A stretch of DNA of 64,000 bases from Paraspadella gotoi (lineage: Eukaryota > Chaetognatha). The stretch's first letter is position 1, and each line of letters begins with the position of its first letter. Of the stretch, positions 59,857-64,000 are shown piece after piece. The position numbers were made by a program, and so were the translations under genes. The stretch is taken from positions 8,684,908 through 8,748,907 of the forward strand of contig CM119263.1 of NCBI GenBank assembly GCA_051294375.1. Direction: 5' to 3'. The notes beneath the pieces were generated by a model that saw nothing but the letters and a program-made list of their open reading frames with translations, made no database searches and was not told the DNA's origin.

Positions 59857-61368
59857 ATGACGAATTTAATGAACAATTCCGAAAAAGAGGATGACCATGA
59901 GGAAGTAAAAGGAATCAATCAACGGAATACCAGGTTTGGTTTTCATTGCTATAATCGAGCTTTTATTGAAAAAAGAAATGGCTAATGTATTTCTATTATT
60001 TCAAGATGCCTCCTTTCATATGTTATCGCATTTCTCGGTTCTTCCTTTTATGTTTGGGATGTGACAACTGATGTGTTGCAGGTAAAACAGTAATGCTCTC
60101 ACTCAATTACTAGAATTATATATATATATTTTTTGAAAGTTAAAAGTATCGGTTCTGAACTCTTTTAGGCACGATCATATATGGTTCATGGAGACATTTG
60201 GTGGTCACGACTGACCTTTGCCTTTGTTCTACTGCCTTATATCATTATTGCAATTATCACTCTTACTTTTATCAAAAACGAAAATAGGATGACAAAGCGA
60301 AGTAAGGTCTTTGCTTCGATTGCATCATTTTGCTTTCTCGGGCCAGTTTTTATCAAGTTTATGGCTGCGTCCAAAGAGAGACGATTCCCTAGGCATAAAA
60401 TTGATGACAACCTTGAGAGTTCTAAGTCGAATTCTGCGGGCATCAAAACATCCATAAATAATAAACTCAGTTTTTTCACGTGTTTCCTCAAAAAAATGAG
60501 AAACTGGAAGAGCGACCCAAATACTACAAATGAAATGATCACACTGATTGAGGTGAAATGTGAATCGGTTCCTCAGATGCTGTTACAAATTTATATCATG
60601 ATGAAAAGTAATCTTGTTACGGGGCAACAACTTTTAACGGTTTCAACTTCTATGTGGTCAACCATTTTGCATAATTTAAATTTCAATATGTGCTTTTACA
60701 AAAATGTGTTAAACTTTGTTTTTACAAAAGTTCAAAAAGGAAAATTTTTTATTGTTTTTTATACTGTGCTCTCGTTTTTTAATGGCGACAATATTTGTAC
60801 TTTTCTTTGGCTTCTATTTAACATTACTTTTTGTTTACCATTCATTGATAAAATCATTTATATTCTGATAATGACCTTTTTTGTTTTTCAATATTACTTT
60901 TTTATTATTGGTTTGAAATTCTATTTCGGCTGTTTATTTTCTGCAAGAAATGTATATATTTTAAAAAATTTTATCTGTTTTGTTATTTTATGTGCTGTAG
61001 TAACAAGTATTTTCTTTTCATTTGCACAAATTTCAAATAATGATTTTTTAAATTATTTTGTTGATATTCTTAATAATAGAAGTAACTTTACCTTTGGAAG
61101 TGAAAATATTCTTCGAACACAACTTTCTAGAAATGGTACGTTTTATACAAACTTTTTTTTCTGGTACTCTCAAGGAAATTTTATTGAAAATATTCTAGAA
61201 TTTTGGACCAATAATATTTTGTTTATGAATGATTTTTATTCTCATACATTAAAGTATTTCTACATCAGTTTTTATATGTTGCTGTTAGAATTTATATTAA
61301 ATACTTTTATAATGTTAATTCATGATATTATTTTATGTTTTAAAAATAATAAGGATCGTTTTAAGTAG
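59857..61368 (+). CDS. XK-related protein 2
   Basis: Three exons: 59857-59933, 60006-60081, 60169-61368 (450 aa, phases 2 and 0 close). An acidic N-terminus (NNSEKEDDHEE) is followed by TM1 (CLLSYVIAFLGSSFYVWDVTTDVLQ). ARSYMVHGDIWWSRLTFAF continues as in XKR1 (WWSRLTIAF), and the signature reads IEVKCESVPQMLLQIYI. There are many Phe/Ile-rich membrane segments, and LSRNGTFYTNFFFWYSQ near the end. Very AT-rich and more diverged than its flanking paralogues (for example NLNFNMCFYKN where the others have a WYKIFFYRK-type segment). It has an extra intron between WDVTTDVLQ and ARSY. Likely the same family role; specific substrate or regulation unknown. Confidence 0.88.
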
Positions 61369-61869
61369 ATGAAATATAGTACTTTTACTACTATTATTAC
61401 TATTACTATTACTCATGTATACAAAACATTTGTTATTCAAATTGATTGGGATAGAATTTTTAAAATAGTTATAAATATTTTACTGGATAAATTTTTGATG
61501 TTATAGTCCTACTTCAGAGAGAAGTGTTTTCTCTATTTATTTAAACCAGGCCATTTTGTACTAAGACGCAAAAAAGTGTATCAGTCATTTTTTTAAAAAT
61601 TAGAAGCTTGTACAAGCTCATACAATAACGTTTAAGTAATTGATTCATATTTAATCAAAACGGATAAGTATTTAAAAGTTGTATACAAGATTCAAGTCAT
61701 TTAAAAAATTTGTGGGGAAAAATCTATTTCAATTTTTAAGAATCTATTTTTTTTCTCTTTCTATGAAATGTTTAAATTATTTTTAATGTATAATTAGCTA
61801 AATTAATTGTTTGGATTTTTTCGCGGCGTTGTTTATTTCGTCCTCATTTAAGGTCGGTGTTCCCAGAAA

Positions 61870-63532
61870 ATGGAAAATTCAAACCAAACCAAGTTGATTA
61901 AAGGAAAATATGAGCTATGGTAAGTCATCTTTTCTCACTTGTAAAATCGGTACAATTGGTATTTTGCTCTCTTTCCTTTTTTGTAGTCTCGACAAAATGC
62001 CTTATTTAATGGTTCTACTTACTTCAGTGCTATACTGTTGGGACATTATGTCAGATATTCTTCAGGCTTTATCATATAGTAAATCTTACCATTTCTGGTG
62101 TGCTTATCTGACTTTAGGCTTTGTCTGCCTCCCAGCGATATTAATTGCTTTATTGACACTGTTTTTAGTATGGAAATCAGACGAATATCCTTCAACGATT
62201 TGGAAAGTAGTTGGAACAATCAGTGCACTTTTAATGTTGGGACCATTATTTGTACAGTTTTCATTGGTTCTGAAGAGGAAAAAAGAAATGGCGAATTTTG
62301 AAAAGAAAAATAACGAAGAAAAAGCAGAAAGTGGCGATACAGAGGAAGATTGCAAAACAGTGACGATGTTTTCAAATAAAATTTCAGAAGATTTGGTTGA
62401 AATAACTCAGCTTGAAGAGTTGCAAACGACTGAATCAAAAGGCATCGGTTGCAATTTAAAAGCGGCTCATTATGTCAGAGAAACTGTCATGAATAACTAT
62501 CCTTTATTCTCAAAAAATTGGTATTGTGATCCAGAAAAACTTCTCCCCATACTTTTATTCATTGAGGTACATTATGAATCAATGCCACAAACAATTTTTC
62601 AAATTTACGTATTACTGATAACCAACGTAGTGACTGGTCAGCAAATAGTTACAGTTGCTACTAGTATCTTATCAGGATTTCTCAGTAATGTATCCTACAA
62701 ACTCTTATTTCATAAACATTTTTTAAACTTTCTTTTCTGTGGATTACCAAAACAGTCCCATTTATTTAGAATAATATTGGGATTTGTAGCATTTGGAGTG
62801 TCATTAAACATATCTTTTCTCTTGTTGGTTACTGGCTACATGGTTGCTGCCAGACTCTACATTAATCGACCTCTAATAATCTTTCCTCTTGGTATGGCAT
62901 TTTATACTATGCTTCTTACCATTACATCGATGAGGTATTACATTGGATCATTATTTTCAAAAACGGATGAGTATGTCTTCAAATCGGTTGTTATTTTTGC
63001 TCCAACGATTATCATTAATGCTCTTTTTACCGCAATACCGATTTTTATTGGTGGATCAGCTGTATCATCAACTATAATTATCAATAACGACCATATTTTT
63101 AATGGTAAATTGGAAAAAAATTAATATTCTTCTTTATAAATTAATCAAGTATGACCCTTAGAGTTTTTCAGTTAAAAAAAATAGGTTTACCTAATTTTTT
63201 GCGATGAAACAGGTACAACTTATGTGGAACATTTACAGAATTCATGGACTGGCTATGAAAATTTCATTCTCAACACTCACTGCAACAAATCATTGCTGTC
63301 TCGTGACGGCGCATTTTATGACAATTATTTGCTATGGTTTTCAATGGGAAAAAATTGGACAGCCAATTTTGTTGAATTTTGGGAGGTTGGTCTCTTTTGC
63401 ATAAACAATGCTTGGTCCTCCATTTATAGCGCTTTTAATTTTAATATAATCATTTTCATCTTTGAAACCATACTCATTATTCTCTTTATGATCCTTCATG
63501 ACTTGCAAAAACTTAAGAGAAATTGGAAGTAA
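61870..63532 (+). CDS. XK-related protein 3
   Basis: Three exons: 61870-61919, 61987-63104, 63213-63532 (495 aa, phases 2 and 1 close). MENSNQTKLIKGKYEL leads into TM1 (MPYLMVLLTSVLYCWDIMSDILQ). The signature is FIEVHYESMPQTIFQIYVLL. A charged intracellular-type loop (KRKKEMANFEKKNNEEKAESGDTEED) lies after the second to third hydrophobic segment. The last exon carries NKSLLSRDGAFYDNYLLWF and a final TM (IIIFIFETILIILFMILHD). The intron before the last exon is absent in XKR1 and XKR2. An AATAAA at 63547 serves this form. A longer C-terminus is possible by splicing to 63777. Confidence 0.9.
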
Positions 63533-63776
63533 AGAAGTAAGCAATTAATAAAACAATAATAATAAAATTACTCGATTTTAATTTCCCTAATGATAATCTA
63601 TAAATTTCTGTCTCGGTCTTTATTTTTAGCCACGGCTACAGCCTTGATTCTTTATTATTTTACTTTTATACTACACTATACTATACTATAATATACTTTG
63701 GTTTGTCTGTTTGTAATATAAAAAAATAAAAAAAAATAAAAAAAGATACCCACTTCAATATTATACGTTTTTACAG

Positions 63777-63843
63777 ATCCAATAAGAAAAAGAACGAGGA
63801 GGATGATAAAGAGGCGAAATTCGAAAGGGCTTTTGAAAAGTAA
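63777..63843 (+). CDS. Possible alternative last exon of XKR3
   Basis: If the GTAAAG at 63529 is used as a donor (two bases before the stop codon is completed), the frame joins in phase to this segment after a good acceptor (TACGTTTTTACAG). It adds a charged tail SNKKKNEEDDKEAKFERAFE ending in K and a stop. Without splicing the protein ends at NWK. Alternatively it may belong to a further gene to the right. Confidence 0.4.
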
Positions 63844-64000
63844 AGAAAGATAAGTTCTTTGATAAAGGATTAAACTAATGCCGTGATTACTTAGTAGACT
63901 GGATCTTGTATGTGTATGAATAGAGATTTTATATTCTTTTTGCTTAAATTTGAATCATTATTTTTTAATGTTTAAAGAAAAAATTTGTTTTAAGCACATT
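63844..64000. other. Window end, no gene seen
   Basis: AT-rich tail without coding signal. Confidence 0.6.

Overview
The window is animal nuclear DNA. Genes are split by short introns (about 50-350 bp, some to 1.6 kb), almost all with GT-AG borders. Long AG/CT, ACG, ATC and AATC microsatellites are everywhere, and N gaps mark a draft assembly. Divergent ionotropic receptors (a protostome chemosensory family), a quiver/Ly6-type protein and tandem XK-related genes suggest a protostome invertebrate, most likely an arthropod and perhaps a crustacean. The species cannot be fixed from the sequence alone.

Layout. Positions 1-12,860 hold no convincing gene. They are dominated by a palindrome of about 7.7 kb (479-8158), a second small foldback (9000-9418) and a direct duplication around an N gap (10.44-11.79 kb). 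Next come two tandem secreted EGF-repeat genes (12,878-16,144, +), two tandem divergent ionotropic-receptor-like genes (17.0-21.05 kb, +), a Ly6/three-finger gene with an internal insertion (21.8-23.3 kb, +), a four-TM membrane protein gene (26,616-23,796, -) and a Ser-rich gene of unknown function (about 30.5-27.9 kb, -). After a gap-rich stretch lie two related C2H2 zinc-finger genes (34,413-35,627 and 39,995-42,655, +). They are separated by a short LTR retrotransposon (36,682-37,906) and a nested pair of MITE-like elements (38,786-39,834). A 12-exon MORN-repeat gene (49,034-44,605, -) and a SET-domain gene of the SMYD type (about 56,584-51,722, -) follow. The SET gene carries a tRNA-Glu gene in one intron. 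The window ends with three tandem XK-related (putative phospholipid scramblase family) genes (58,045-63,843, +).

How the genes relate. There are no operons. Local tandem duplication is the main theme: EGF x2, ionotropic receptor x2, zinc finger x2, XKR x3. Several pairs have lost or gained introns since duplicating. I built the gene models by matching splice sites and reading phase across exons; where every phase closes (EGF, Ly6, 4-TM, MORN, SET, XKR) confidence is high. Base composition is strongly uneven: the MORN, SET and EGF exons and the second receptor are GC-rich, while the zinc-finger genes and two of the XKR genes are AT-rich. One zinc-finger ORF switches composition in mid-gene.

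I did not find a clearly new multi-gene system. The most striking structures are the giant palindrome (real or an assembly foldback), the TTAA-flanked element whose empty site survives in the opposite arm of its host element, the three-finger protein with a 108-residue insertion, and the SET protein lacking MYND, post-SET cysteines and the usual NHSC cysteine.
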